From positions 1,488,001 to 1,552,000 of the forward strand of contig NZ_CP166991.1 of assembly GCF_046197875.1 (NCBI RefSeq): 64,000 nt of DNA. Reading direction: 5' to 3'. Numbering within the stretch: position 1 is the first letter of the stretch; the number at the start of each line of letters is the position of its first letter. Of the stretch, positions 18,259 to 28,157 are shown piece after piece. The DNA is from Methanobrevibacter_A acididurans. Lineage in GTDB: Archaea; Methanobacteriota; Methanobacteria; Methanobacteriales; Methanobacteriaceae. The notes below the pieces were generated by a model that was given only the letters and a program-made list of their open reading frames with translations, ran no database searches and had not been told where the DNA came from. The position numbers and the translations under genes are program-made.

Positions 18259-20334
18259 CTACTCCATTTTTTCCACTTTAATAGCACATGCTTTTAATTC
18301 AACCATTTTACATTTAGGATCAAAAGAATTAGAATTAGTTAACATGTTAGCTGCACATTCTGTAAAGTGCATAGGTATATTTACAATTCCACGTTTAATA
18401 TTATCAGTGACCCTAGCAGCTATTTCAATACTTCCTCTTCTAGAACTTGCTTTGACTATTTCTTTATCAAGTATACCTAATTCTTTAGCATCTTCACTAT
18501 TCATTTCAATATATCCAGTTTTAACCTCATTATCTAAAGTTTTACATCTTCGAGTCATTGCAGCATGATAATGGAACAATACACGTGTAGTGGTTAATAA
18601 TAATGGGTATTCATTATCAGTAACTTCAACTGGTCCTCTATGTTCTTGTGGCATGAAAATAGCTTTACCATTAGGACGTGAGAATTTTTCTGTATACATT
18701 AATGGTTGACAAGGATCATCCTCACTTAAACAAGGCCAATGTAAAGCTTCAGGTGAGTCTAATCTTTTACGATCCATTCCAGCCATTATTGGTGCACATT
18801 CTCTAATTTCATTAAAGATATCTTCTGAAGTTTCATAATGGAATTGTTCAGGGTGAGCATCTTCACCCATTCTTATTGCTAATTGTTCCATTATTTTCCA
18901 ATCTAACATTGCATCACCAGGTGGGTCTTGAGCTTTGTGTAAACATTGTACTCTTCTTTCACCACTGGTAAATGTTCCTTCTTGTTCTCCCCAACCTGCT
19001 GCTGGGAATACAACATCTGCTTCAGCTGCAGTATCAGTCATAAATAATTCTTGAACAACAAGCATATCTAAGTTAGCTAATGCTTCTTTTGTATGAGTAA
19101 TATCCGCATCAGATAAAACTGGATCTTCTCCATGAATATATAATACTTTTAAATCTCCAGAATGAGCAGCATTCATCATTTCAACTAATGTTAATCCTGG
19201 TTTTGTTGATAAATTTGTACCATAATAATTGTTAAACCAGTCAGTAGTTTCTTGATCAGCAACTTTTCTGTATCCAACATAATCTGTTGGAAGTGCTCCC
19301 ATATCACAAGCACCTTGTACGTTATTTTGACCTCTTAATGGATTTACACCAGCACCTTCTTTCCCTAAGTTACCAGTTAACATTGCAAGATCTGCAGTAC
19401 ACATTACATTATCTGCACCATGTGAATGTTCTGTAATACCTAAAGAGTATACAATAGCTGCTTTATCTGCTTTTGCATAAGCTTCTGTTATTTCTATAAG
19501 ACTATCTTTATCAGCTTCAGTTATTTCACATACTTTATCCATATCATATTTAGATACAATTTCTTTTAATTCTTCGAAATTTTCAGTTCTGTCTTTAATA
19601 AATTCAGTATTTTGTAAATCATTATCAATAATATATTTCATCATACCATTCATTAAAGCTACATCAGTACCTGTTTTGAATTCTAAATATTTATCTGCTA
19701 TTTTAGCTGTAGGTGTATATCTTGGGTCAGCAACTATAATTTTTGCCCCATTCTGTTTAGCTTTGATTAATTTTCTACCAAATAATGGGTGTGCTTCCAT
19801 ACTATTTGCACCAATTACAAATATGACATCAGCTTGCATTATACTGTCAAATCCATTAGTCATAGCACCTGAACCGAAACAAGTTGCTAATCCTGCTACA
19901 GTAGGACCGTGACAAATACGTGCACAGTGGTCTACATTATGAGTTCCACATGCTACTCTAGCAAATTTTTGAGTTACATAAATATTTTCATTAGGGGATC
20001 TAGCACAAGCATAAAATCCTAATTTATTCGGATCTTCTGCTTTCACTTCATTTAGCTTATTTGCAACTAAATTTAAAGCTTCATCCCAAGAAGCTTCTCT
20101 AAATTCCCCATTTTCTTTAATTAAAGGAGTAGTTAATCTATCTTCCCGGTTAATAAATTCATATCCAAAATTACCTTTTGGACAAACTTTTCCTTCATTA
20201 ACAGGATGCCTTTTCCAAGGTTCAACTCCTATAATTTTCCCATCTTTTACAACAAAATTTAATCCACAACCAGTACCACAGTATGGACAAATTGTTGGAA
20301 CATATTCTATTTTTGGGACATTTTTCGCAACCAT
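18259..20334 (-). CDS. fdhA: Formate dehydrogenase alpha subunit (pterin-binding)
   Basis: Catalytic subunit oxidising formate to CO2 at a Mo/W bis-molybdopterin guanine dinucleotide site. The 691 residues start with the 4Fe-4S motif [12 protein letters not shown] plus CPKG, and end with the dinucleotide-binding barrel ([23 protein letters not shown]). The metal ligand is Cys141 in [13 protein letters not shown], where E. coli FdhH has selenocysteine. ATG follows GGAGATTATAAA. There is a 199-bp gap, holding a strong hairpin, after fdhC. It requires moaA/mobB products and FdhD (37403-38155). Confidence 0.97.
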   Translation of the reverse strand: MVAKNVPKIEYVPTICPYCGTGCGLNFVVKDGKIIGVEPWKRHPVNEGKVCPKGNFGYEFINREDRLTTPLIKENGEFREASWDEALNLVANKLNEVKAEDPNKLGFYACARSPNENIYVTQKFARVACGTHNVDHCARICHGPTVAGLATCFGSGAMTNGFDSIMQADVIFVIGANSMEAHPLFGRKLIKAKQNGAKIIVADPRYTPTAKIADKYLEFKTGTDVALMNGMMKYIIDNDLQNTEFIKDRTENFEELKEIVSKYDMDKVCEITEADKDSLIEITEAYAKADKAAIVYSLGITEHSHGADNVMCTADLAMLTGNLGKEGAGVNPLRGQNNVQGACDMGALPTDYVGYRKVADQETTDWFNNYYGTNLSTKPGLTLVEMMNAAHSGDLKVLYIHGEDPVLSDADITHTKEALANLDMLVVQELFMTDTAAEADVVFPAAGWGEQEGTFTSGERRVQCLHKAQDPPGDAMLDWKIMEQLAIRMGEDAHPEQFHYETSEDIFNEIRECAPIMAGMDRKRLDSPEALHWPCLSEDDPCQPLMYTEKFSRPNGKAIFMPQEHRGPVEVTDNEYPLLLTTTRVLFHYHAAMTRRCKTLDNEVKTGYIEMNSEDAKELGILDKEIVKASSRRGSIEIAARVTDNIKRGIVNIPMHFTECAANMLTNSNSFDPKCKMVELKACAIKVEKME

Positions 20335-20429
20335 TTTATAATCTCCATATTAATAAAAGTTAAAATTGTTAAATATTTTATAATAAACAACAAATTTTAA
20401 CATAATCCCTAAACAAATTACATTTAAAT

Positions 20430-20502
20430 ATTAACTTTTAATTAAAAAAATAGATTTTAAGGAATAAATAATTACTCCTTAAAATCTAAATGAAAAGTTA
20501 AT
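20430..20502 (-). terminator. Large two-part hairpin between fdhC and fdhA
   Basis: The inner stem is perfect: AGATTTTAAGGA (20452-20463) pairs with TCCTTAAAATCT (20476-20487). Around it, ATTAACTTTT (20430-20439) pairs with AAAAGTTAAT (20493-20502). On the minus strand the inner stem is followed by A then seven T. It lies about 30 nt after the fdhC stop, so it probably terminates or tunes read-through from fdhC into fdhAB, letting the transporter be made in excess. Confidence 0.7.
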
Positions 20503-20533
20503 AATATAAACAATTGTTTAATTATTTTTTACT

Positions 20534-21361
20534 TTATTCTTTAACATATACATACCAGTAGGCGCATGCTACAAATAATGCTCCACCGATAATATTTCCG
20601 ATTGTAACTGGTATTAAGTTATTCCATAATAATTGTACTACTGATATTTTTGCACCTAAGAACATACCTAATGGTATGAAAAACATATTAGCTACACTGT
20701 GCTCGAAACCTAAAGTTACGAAAGCCATAATTGGTACCCAAATACCAACAATTTTACCAATTATATCATCAGAAGCTACAGCCATGTATACAGCTAAACA
20801 AACTAGCCAGTTACATCCAATACCTCTTATTAAAGCTTGTACCCAAGTGATAGATTTAACAGCTTTACCAGCTGATAAGAAACTTGCTCCACCTAATGCT
20901 TTAGTGTTTGCAACTGTAAGTGCATTGCCCATAAATGGATCTGCAGTCATTAAACCAGATAAGTATGCTAATACGAAAGCAACGAATAAAGCTCCTACGA
21001 AGTTGAAAACCCAACTTCCAGCCCAATTCTTACATAAATCTCCAATGCTAGATTTTCCATCTAAAACACCAGCAGTCATATACATAACATTACCAGTAAA
21101 TAATTCGGATCCACAAATTACAACCATAATTAAACCTACAGGGAACACTGCACCAAATACAAATTTACAAATACCCGGAGGGAAACCCGCTGCAGCCATT
21201 CCAGCATTACATATTTCAGCTAACATTCCACCAAATGCAATGTAAGCACCAGCAAGGAATCCTAAAATTGCAAGAGATGCAATTGAAAGATTATTTTTAC
21301 TTCCACCGATAGATGCTACAGCTTTTGCTGTATCACCCGGACTTTTAAAAGATGAACTCAT
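20534..21361 (-). CDS. fdhC: Formate transporter (FNT family)
   Basis: Membrane channel importing formate for the FdhAB enzyme. The 275 residues show six hydrophobic segments and the FNT signatures [23 protein letters not shown] and the late [13 protein letters not shown] follows GAGGTAATAAA. It is the first gene of the fdh cluster; a strong hairpin separates it from fdhA. The coding sequence has better codon quality than the neighbouring surface genes, as expected for a highly expressed gene. Confidence 0.96.
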   Translation of the reverse strand: MSSSFKSPGDTAKAVASIGGSKNNLSIASLAILGFLAGAYIAFGGMLAEICNAGMAAAGFPPGICKFVFGAVFPVGLIMVVICGSELFTGNVMYMTAGVLDGKSSIGDLCKNWAGSWVFNFVGALFVAFVLAYLSGLMTADPFMGNALTVANTKALGGASFLSAGKAVKSITWVQALIRGIGCNWLVCLAVYMAVASDDIIGKIVGIWVPIMAFVTLGFEHSVANMFFIPLGMFLGAKISVVQLLWNNLIPVTIGNIIGGALFVACAYWYVYVKE

Positions 21362-21401
21362 TTTTTATTACCTCTTTTATACTATCCCATATTTAAAAAA
21401 A

Positions 21402-21441
21402 ATAATACTCGATATAATTACCTCACAATAAAGAGTATTAT
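21402..21441 (-). promoter_or_regulatory. Hairpin in the fdhC leader
   Basis: ATAATACTC (21402-21410) and GAGTATTAT (21433-21441) are exact 9-bp inverted arms 22 nt apart, between the probable transcription start and fdhC. It could stabilise the messenger or serve as an operator. No known riboswitch is recognised. Confidence 0.45.
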
Positions 21442-21500
21442 GTATACTATTTAACATTTTTATTATAAAAACTATTTACGATATGAATTAAAAAGTAAGA

Positions 21501-21508
21501 TTTATATA
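21501..21508 (-). promoter_or_regulatory. TATA box of fdhC promoter
   Basis: TATATAAA on the minus strand within AGTATATAAATCTTAC. Expected start of transcription is near 21477, overlapping ACGATATGAA (21478-21487), a motif repeated at 21651-21660 and 37241-37250. The leader would be about 115 nt. No gene was found in 21362-21693. Confidence 0.6.
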
Positions 21509-21693
21509 CTAGTTTTAACAATTACAAAACTCGAACAAAATAACAAATAAAATAAAATTTTAAAACTAAATAATATTAATAACCAAAATTAGTAGAATAA
21601 AATTATAGTATATCTGAAAAAAAATAAACTTTAAAAACAAAAATATTAAAACGATATGAACAATCTTAAAATAAAAAAATAAAAAGTAAAAAA

Positions 21694-21993
21694 TTAAGAT
21701 GAAACCATAACAAGTTTTCCCGTATCAGGATCTTTATAAACTTTACCTACTTCACTATACCCTTGACCAGAAGAACTCCCACTAGCAGTTGTATCATTAG
21801 TAAAAGTTTCTCCAGTACTAATCTGTTGAGTATTTTGAGATTGCTGAGATTGCTGAGAAGTTTCAGATAGAATATTTGGATTAGCACTTAAAGCCAAAAT
21901 AGCAAATATTAAGAACCCTAACGCTAAAACTAACATAGCATCAGATAAATTTGTTAAAGATGCCATCGGATCATCATCATCCATTTCAGTCAA
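21694..21993 (-). CDS. ExbD-like small membrane protein (DUF2149-like)
   Basis: A 99-residue protein with a charged N-terminus (MTEMDDDDP), one membrane segment (about 19-40) that starts with LSDAMLVLALGFLIF, and a Gln/Ser/Thr-rich outer tail. The aspartate at the mouth of the membrane helix (Asp18) is placed like the proton-carrying Asp of ExbD/TolR/MotB. I believe the family is DUF2149, which in methanogens accompanies ExbB-like proteins. It lies 47 bp after the ExbB-like gene on the same strand and likely forms the stator channel with it. Partner and role at the cell surface are unknown. Confidence 0.75.
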   Translation of the reverse strand: MTEMDDDDPMASLTNLSDAMLVLALGFLIFAILALSANPNILSETSQQSQQSQNTQQISTGETFTNDTTASGSSSGQGYSEVGKVYKDPDTGKLVMVSS

Positions 21994-22040
21994 ACGTTTT
22001 CTTTTTCTTAAAATTTAAAACACTCCTTTAAAACATCACA

Positions 22041-22682
22041 TTATATCTTTGATAATTTTTCAAGCACAGATTCCGCAACTGTCTCAAGAGTTGTTAAATC
22101 TGATTCATACCATTGTTTTTTATATTTAGACACCACATAAGACAAAGAACTGATAGTTAAACCAATGACAGTAGTATCAAAAGCAATAGTTAAAGAACTA
22201 GCTAAAGTCGCTATTTGACCAGAACCTAATGCAGAAAGACCAGGACCTAAAGGAATTAAAGTACCTAATAACCCAAGTACAGGACCAAGCCGAACAAAAA
22301 TATCAGTGAGATTAGTCTTTTTTAATAAAATCATTTGCTCATCTTCAACTAATTTTGTAGCAAAAGATTTTCTAGCTTCTAAATCTAAATTATGATTATC
22401 AATAATATTAACAATAATATCTTTTTGAGTATTAAAAAGAGTACTTGACTTAACATGATTTTTAATTTCTTCAGGACTTGAAGAATTATCTACATCATTT
22501 AAAAGAGTTTCTAATTCTCTTTTTTTCATTGGCTTTCTAGTATATTTTTCATTAATTAATCCACCGATAGCCAATATAGATATTATTAAAAATAGGACTA
22601 AAAGCACTACAACAGGAGTAAGTAAACTTTCAGACACAATATGAATAAATGTAGTTAATATTTCAGTACCAACTATTATCAT
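22041..22682 (-). CDS. MotA/TolQ/ExbB-type proton channel protein
   Basis: A 213-residue protein with three predicted membrane segments (about 12-40, 128-150, 158-185). The family signature is visible in LGPVLGLLGTLIPLG and in LASSLTIAFDTTVIGLTISSLSYVV, which carries the conserved threonine near the proton path. In bacteria such proteins energise outer-membrane processes or flagella; here no outer membrane is expected. Downstream is the ExbD-like gene; upstream is a seven-helix protein. The three genes look like one operon. Confidence 0.88.
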   Translation of the reverse strand: MIIVGTEILTTFIHIVSESLLTPVVVLLVLFLIISILAIGGLINEKYTRKPMKKRELETLLNDVDNSSSPEEIKNHVKSSTLFNTQKDIIVNIIDNHNLDLEARKSFATKLVEDEQMILLKKTNLTDIFVRLGPVLGLLGTLIPLGPGLSALGSGQIATLASSLTIAFDTTVIGLTISSLSYVVSKYKKQWYESDLTTLETVAESVLEKLSKI

Positions 22683-22735
22683 TATAAATTTTCTCCATTT
22701 TTTTATAAAAAATTAAAACAATATTTATATTATAT

Positions 22736-23416
22736 TTATTGATTTTTCTTTAAACTATAATCATTAAGAAATACTCCTACAATGATTAATGATATAATTC
22801 CAATAATTAACATTATAACTTCATATGTCGGAGTTAATATTGTAAAAGGAGTAAAATCTTCATAATTTAACCCTTTAACACAATTAAAAGTCAAACCAAA
22901 GATCATGACTAAAATTGATTCTAAAATTATAAATTCACTAATTCCTCCAGGAATTTGTTTAATAGCATTTTTTAAAATCCATGAAGATAATATAGACATT
23001 ATTAAAAATATTATAGAAACAATTCCAGCATTGAAAAATATTGAACTTTGAGGATTCCATATAGCAACTAATGAAAATATTAATGTAAATTGGCAGATTA
23101 TGGTAATTAAAAGTATTAATGAGTTAATTTTTGCTTTAACCTCATTTTTATTCCATTTATATAAATAAAACATAATTAAAATTAAGAGAATTAATCCAAC
23201 TGTAAATAGGACATATGGAATAATCTTACTAAAAAATGTTAATAAACTACCATAATTTAATGCAATTACAGACATGATAAATATTAATATTGAGTAAATA
23301 ACCGAAAAGGTAATAGACTTTTTAAAATTTAATTTTGCAACATCCAACAATAATCCAAAGTTAATAGCAAATAAAATTAAAATAATTATTAAATAATACC
23401 AAATTAAATTTAACAT
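22736..23416 (-). CDS. Seven-helix membrane protein (DUF2162-like)
   Basis: A 226-residue integral membrane protein with about seven hydrophobic segments and a short charged tail (YSLKKNQ). It has the appearance of the DUF2162 'putative transporter' family that I associate with ExbB/DUF2149 pairs in methanogens; the assignment is from memory. There is one short polar loop with Lys/Asn (KWNKNEVKAKIN) and one with PGGISE. Transport substrate is unknown. It is 53 bp upstream of the ExbB-like gene in the same orientation. Confidence 0.65.
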   Translation of the reverse strand: MLNLIWYYLIIILILFAINFGLLLDVAKLNFKKSITFSVIYSILIFIMSVIALNYGSLLTFFSKIIPYVLFTVGLILLILIMFYLYKWNKNEVKAKINSLILLITIICQFTLIFSLVAIWNPQSSIFFNAGIVSIIFLIMSILSSWILKNAIKQIPGGISEFIILESILVMIFGLTFNCVKGLNYEDFTPFTILTPTYEVIMLIIGIISLIIVGVFLNDYSLKKNQ

Positions 23417-23734
23417 TTTTTATCACATTTTTCTATTATAATATAATTTATTTAATCGGTAATATTATATAAAAGTTTTCTTAAATTTAAATTCTTTAAA
23501 AAAATATATTTAAAATTTATGAAGGTTAATATAAAAACAAAAGAGCGACTATGATTAAATATAAAAAATATTAATAAATATTAAATAATTAAAAGAATAA
23601 GACATTAAAAAGCTTTTTTTTAAATGGTTTTTTCATTAAAAGCCGAATCGGCATGTAATTAAATTCATAACGAAAATTATTCTATGAAAAATTTATACTA
23701 AAAAAATAAAAAAGAAAAAATATGAAAATTAAAT
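23417..23734. other. 318-bp gap between membrane operon and anchored adhesin
   Basis: No gene is visible. It contains AAAAAGCTTTTT near 23608-23619 and, at 23642-23652, the GC-rich perfect palindrome GCCGAATCGGC, which stands out in AT-rich DNA. On the minus strand the palindrome follows the adhesin stop by about 83 nt, so it may be part of a terminator or an operator for the following three-gene operon. Confidence 0.5.
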
Positions 23735-25606
23735 TTAAATTTTTAAATCATTTTTCAAGAATCTTATGATGTACTCACGATAATAAAAACCAATTGCAAT
23801 TATTATTAGTAATAATAAACTTGGAATACCTAAAACTCTAAATGAATCTTCATCTAAACTTAAAGCTTTTGTAACTGGAGAATTAGCAGCAGTTGAAGAA
23901 GCTTGTGATGTTTTACCTGCACTAGAAGAGCTACTAGAACTTGAACTAGAAGAACTACTAGAGCTTTCACCGCTAGAACTAGTACTTGAAATAGTATTAC
24001 CAGTTAAACTCACACTACCACTAGAAGTTCCTGAATTAGAACCACTACTTGTACTAGAACCTTGAGATCCACTACCTGAATTAGTAGTTGTGCCATTACT
24101 ATTATTATTAGAATTATTATTCTGATTTTGATTATTATTATCTTTCCATTCTTGAACATTAACATTAAATGATTCTGTTGAACCTCCAAAATTAACATTA
24201 GCTGAAGATCCCACTCCACCAGATACATTGAAAGTTCCTGAACCTTGACTTACAGACATTTGTTGACCTACACCATTAACAAATACTGTAGCAACAAAAC
24301 TTGCTAAATTTGTAACAATTTGTCCATTATAAGTATATATGACATTAAAAGTATTGGATCCTGATTGTGTTAAACTTGCTTGAATAATTCCTGCTTGAAT
24401 TCTTGGACAAATAAATCCATTATTTGTATTTCCATTAAACCAATTAGCTCCAACAACAATTCCGCCAAGTTCTTCATAAATACTATCTCTAGCTTCTAAA
24501 CAGTGCCCAGTTCCTTTTTGAAAAGCATTATATTCCAAAGTTAAACCTTTTGAAACTTTTTTATAATTTGCACCAAAATTGACACCAATATTTCCACCAG
24601 TGAAAGAGTTACTCACTATTTTAAAATTATTAGTCTCTGCATTAATATTGATACCATTTCCATTATCATTAAAAGTATTATTTTTAAGGTTTACATTAGA
24701 TATAGAATTAAATACAATAGCATACTTTTTAGATACACCACCATTATTATTAAAGATATTATTTGTTATATTTAATGAATCTACATTTTTATCTACTTTA
24801 ATTCCTTCTTCATTTGAATAAAATGTATTTTTTAATATTTCAATATTTTTGGAATTAGTTAAATATAAACCATCTATCTTGTTAAATGAGATATAATTCT
24901 TTTTTATAATAGAATTTTCAATATTATCTAAGTAAATACCGTTTTTAGCATTATTCGTAATCGTATTATTCATAATAAGTAAATTATGAGCATTTATTCC
25001 ATAAATTCCATTTCCATTAGTGGAAATTATATTATTAATTATTGAAACATAATTAGCACCATTAATAAAAATTCCATCACTTTCAGAAATAATTTTAAAT
25101 CCTGTAATATTTGTACTAGATGCATTTTCAGTTACTGTAAAAACTGGATTATTAGATGAAGAATTAATAACTGTACCATAACTTACTAAGTTTGATGGTT
25201 TATTAATTATTAAATTTAATCCATGATAATAACTTCCATTAAAAATGAAAGTAGATCCTGCAGGTGATGAATCCAAAACATTTTGAATAAAATCATTGAA
25301 TGTTTTATTTGAATTATTATATGATGATTGGTCTCCAATATAAACAATATTTGAACTATTTGAAATTAAATTTTCAGAAAGTATACTATTTGAATATTGA
25401 GTATTATTTTCATCAAGTGAAATATCAGACTCATTAGTTATATTAACTTGTGAATTTTGATTTAATATACTATTTAAACTTGAATTTGTAGAAATATTAT
25501 TTTCATTTAATGGTTGTGCCATAACAAATCCTGTGTTTATTAATAATATAGTGAAAAATACCAATATGATTGATAATTTAGTAAATTTATTATTCAGGTT
25601 TTTCAC
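23735..25606 (-). CDS. Membrane-anchored beta-helix adhesin-like protein
   Basis: A surface protein of about 620 residues. A signal peptide ends near FVMA-QPLNE. A parallel beta-helix domain (about 80-400) has many short repeats of the NosD type (INNIISTNGNGIYG, IMNNTITNNAKNGIYL). A small beta domain, an Asn/Ser/Gly-rich linker and a run of serines follow, then one C-terminal membrane helix (LGIPSLLLLIIIAIGFYY) with a basic tail. Unlike the other two adhesins here it is anchored. The start is unclear: a strong TAAGGAGGTGA has GTG inside it (25606, used here), while CTG at 25597 has the ideal spacing. It lies upstream of the ExbB/ExbD-like operon. Confidence 0.82.
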   Translation of the reverse strand: MKNLNNKFTKLSIILVFFTILLINTGFVMAQPLNENNISTNSSLNSILNQNSQVNITNESDISLDENNTQYSNSILSENLISNSSNIVYIGDQSSYNNSNKTFNDFIQNVLDSSPAGSTFIFNGSYYHGLNLIINKPSNLVSYGTVINSSSNNPVFTVTENASSTNITGFKIISESDGIFINGANYVSIINNIISTNGNGIYGINAHNLLIMNNTITNNAKNGIYLDNIENSIIKKNYISFNKIDGLYLTNSKNIEILKNTFYSNEEGIKVDKNVDSLNITNNIFNNNGGVSKKYAIVFNSISNVNLKNNTFNDNGNGININAETNNFKIVSNSFTGGNIGVNFGANYKKVSKGLTLEYNAFQKGTGHCLEARDSIYEELGGIVVGANWFNGNTNNGFICPRIQAGIIQASLTQSGSNTFNVIYTYNGQIVTNLASFVATVFVNGVGQQMSVSQGSGTFNVSGGVGSSANVNFGGSTESFNVNVQEWKDNNNQNQNNNSNNNSNGTTTNSGSGSQGSSTSSGSNSGTSSGSVSLTGNTISSTSSSGESSSSSSSSSSSSSSSAGKTSQASSTAANSPVTKALSLDEDSFRVLGIPSLLLLIIIAIGFYYREYIIRFLKNDLKI

Positions 25607-25639
25607 CTCCTTAAAAAAATAAATTTTTAAATTCCACAA

Positions 25640-26217
25640 ACTTATTACATTATATTAATATTTAATAAAATCTTTCTTTGATATACATATATATACCTTT
25701 CGAAAATAGTTAAACAATTTTTTTGAGGAAATATTAAAAATAATATTTTAAAATTAAAATTAAAATATGAAATTAAACGAATATATACAAATAAAAATAG
25801 CACTTATCTTATGTAAAATTGTTTAAAACCAATAATTTAATTTATTTATAAATATTTAAAAGAATTAATAATCAAATCATTCTAAAAATTCTTAGATTAC
25901 AAATTCAAGAAATTTTTCATTGAAAAATATATTTATGGTCAAGTCTCAATTATTAAAAAAAATTTGTCAATCTAAATTTTTTCGAAAAACATTTATATTC
26001 ATAACGTGTATATATAATTAATACTAATATTAATAAAAAATTTAAAGTAAAAAATAGTGGATATTTTTAAAGATTACAACTATTTTTTTATTCTGAAATT
26101 AAAGAATTTATATTCTTAAATATTGGATATTATTTATGGAAAAAATAATGATTAAAAATTATTTTTTTAGTAATATTAGTGTTAATTTTTAAAAAATTTA
26201 AATGGAGAAAAAAAATA
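25640..26217. other. Divergent promoter region between adhesin genes
   Basis: No gene is seen in these 578 bp. TATATATA at 25688-25695 (minus) serves the anchored adhesin, and TATATATAA at 26009-26017 (plus) serves the next adhesin, leaving it a leader of about 180 nt. Inverted 12-mers TTAAACAATTTT (25710-25721) and AAAATTGTTTAA (25815-25826) lie between them and could be a shared regulator site. Confidence 0.5.
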
Positions 26218-28023
26218 ATGGATTACAAAAAAATATTACTTCCATTAGTATTATTAGTATTATTAACTGTAACTGTCTCTGCTGTTTCTGCTGCAGATAT
26301 AGCAAATGATACTACTGTTTCAAATGATGCTTCAAATTTAGCAATCAATGATGTATCAACTGTTTCAGCAAGTCAAAGTTATAATATAACATCTGGTTCT
26401 AATACTAGTACTATACAAGGAGTAATTGATAATGCAAATGCTGGAGATAGTATTCAGTTTGCTGCAGGTGATTATAAAGATATTGATCAAGTAAACATTA
26501 CTAAACAATTATATATTAGTGGTGCTGGAAACAACCAAACTAATATTTACGGTTTAGGTGATGGTAACAGTAACTCAATATTCAATATAATTGCAGGTAA
26601 CACTACTACCCCTGATGGAACAACAATAAGTGGAATATCCTTCCACATGACACAAAACAATGCTTCTAAAGCAAATGATAATGGTTATGGAATTTACTCA
26701 AATAGTGTAAAAGATATAGCAATTTCTAACTGTTCCTTTTATAATGGAGCAAGTGGAGTTTACTTTGGTAGATGTACTAACTGTTTAGTAACAAATTGTT
26801 ACTTCACAGGTGTAACAGAAAAAATAACTCACGACGGAAATAAAGAAAAAGGAGATAAAGCAGTAAACATAATGGGTGGTAACAATATCACCATTCAAAA
26901 TAGTGTTGTTGAAGGAAATGTACTTGATGCAATATCTGTAGCATCTAATGCTCAATATGTTCAAGTTATTAACAATTACTTCTATAATGCTTCCTATGGA
27001 ATGTACTTCGGTGGTGGAGTAGGTTACATAACAGTTAAAGGTAACACTTTTGATAGTGGAATAGCTGATGCAATTTCTCTTACCAAATCTGCAACCACAA
27101 CAACTATTATAAACAACACATTCAAAAACTTAAAAGTTAACCAATGGGGAAGCACTGTTATTTACTCTGAAGCAAGTAACACCGCACATGGATACCCAAG
27201 CCCAATAGGTAATATAACAATTACAAATAATATATTCTCTGCAGCTGAAGGTCAAGACCCAGCTCAAATTACTGCATTTGAAATATACAACAAAGCTACA
27301 TCCTTAGATGTAACTGGTGCAATCACATTAGCAAACAATGCATACAATAACGTTACACCATACAAATATTTCCAAGCAGATTGGGAAGGAAACAGTACTA
27401 ATGGTACTGTAATCATAACTAACCCATACAGTAACACAAAATTAACCGCAGAAAACTTCACTGAAACTTATGGTGACGGACAAAACTTCACTGCTACCTT
27501 AACCGATAGTAACGGATACTACGTAGTAGGTCAACATATCGCATTAAACCTCAGCCGTAATGGTCAAAGTAAAGTTTACTGGACAACAACTGATGAAAAC
27601 GGTCAAATCCAATTACCAATCAACTTATACATTGGAGATTACACTGTAACCTACAGTTTCGCAGGAAACACTAAATACAATGCAAGTATGGGAACTGCTA
27701 ACATAGGAGTTAAAGCTCCTGAAAACAAAACCGTAACAGTCTTAACTGTTAACAATTTAACTGAAGTTTATGGTGCTGCTCAAAACTTAACCGGTACATT
27801 AACTGCAAACGGCGGAGCACTTGTAGGTCAACATGTTGCAATAAAACTCACCAACAGTAACGGACAAAGCAAAGTATACTGGAGAACTACTGATACAACA
27901 GGATCATACCAAATCCCAATCGAATTATACGCAGGTAGTTACACAGTAAACGTTTCATATGAAGGAACCAGCTATTACACATCCTCATCTGTTGACGGTA
28001 CTATTACTGTAACAAATGCTTAA
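26218..28023 (+). CDS. Secreted adhesin-like protein, beta-helix plus two Ig-like modules
   Basis: About 601 residues. A signal peptide (LVLLVLLTVTVSAVSAA) is followed by a beta-helix domain (about 55-400, with ITISGISFHM, ISNCSFYNGASGVYFG) and two C-terminal Ig-like modules of about 95 residues. These begin TKLTAENFTETYGDGQNFTATL and TVLTVNNLTEVYGAAQNLTGTL, each with GQH(I/V)A(L/I) and YW(T/R)TTD. There is no C-terminal membrane helix, sortase signal or obvious wall anchor. I chose ATG (MDYKKILL) after GGAG; an upstream frame extension lacks a ribosome site. Codon choice is cleaner than in the neighbouring adhesins, suggesting high expression. It ends at a strong terminator. Confidence 0.85.
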   Translation: MDYKKILLPLVLLVLLTVTVSAVSAADIANDTTVSNDASNLAINDVSTVSASQSYNITSGSNTSTIQGVIDNANAGDSIQFAAGDYKDIDQVNITKQLYISGAGNNQTNIYGLGDGNSNSIFNIIAGNTTTPDGTTISGISFHMTQNNASKANDNGYGIYSNSVKDIAISNCSFYNGASGVYFGRCTNCLVTNCYFTGVTEKITHDGNKEKGDKAVNIMGGNNITIQNSVVEGNVLDAISVASNAQYVQVINNYFYNASYGMYFGGGVGYITVKGNTFDSGIADAISLTKSATTTTIINNTFKNLKVNQWGSTVIYSEASNTAHGYPSPIGNITITNNIFSAAEGQDPAQITAFEIYNKATSLDVTGAITLANNAYNNVTPYKYFQADWEGNSTNGTVIITNPYSNTKLTAENFTETYGDGQNFTATLTDSNGYYVVGQHIALNLSRNGQSKVYWTTTDENGQIQLPINLYIGDYTVTYSFAGNTKYNASMGTANIGVKAPENKTVTVLTVNNLTEVYGAAQNLTGTLTANGGALVGQHVAIKLTNSNGQSKVYWRTTDTTGSYQIPIELYAGSYTVNVSYEGTSYYTSSSVDGTITVTNA

Positions 28024-28040
28024 ATAAAATAAAAATCTTT

Positions 28041-28097
28041 ATATTCTGATAAATAGAACTAATTAATAGTTCTGTTTTTATCAGAATATTTTTTTTC
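28041..28097 (+). terminator. Strong terminator after adhesin gene
   Basis: The outer stem ATATTCTGATAAA (28041-28053) pairs with TTTATCAGAATAT (28077-28089), and the inner AGAACTA pairs with TAGTTCT. A run of T follows. It begins 18 nt after the stop codon. Confidence 0.8.
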
Positions 28098-28157
28098 AAA
28101 AAAACTTAACATGTGTTATAAAATTTTAATATAAATAAAAAAATTTGAGGATAAATA

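Noticed and set aside
18259..20334. Selenocysteine in formate dehydrogenase or in FwdB
   Set aside because: Both active-site positions are encoded as Cys (CARICHGPT in FdhA, ATICHGPS in FwdB) and no in-frame TGA occurs.
20676..21245. Long open frame of 189 codons on the plus strand opposite fdhC
   Set aside because: It lies wholly inside fdhC, whose FNT motifs and ribosome site are clear; composition and lack of a ribosome site fit a shadow frame. The same holds for other frames opposite fwdA, fwdF, thiC, trpE and fdhA.
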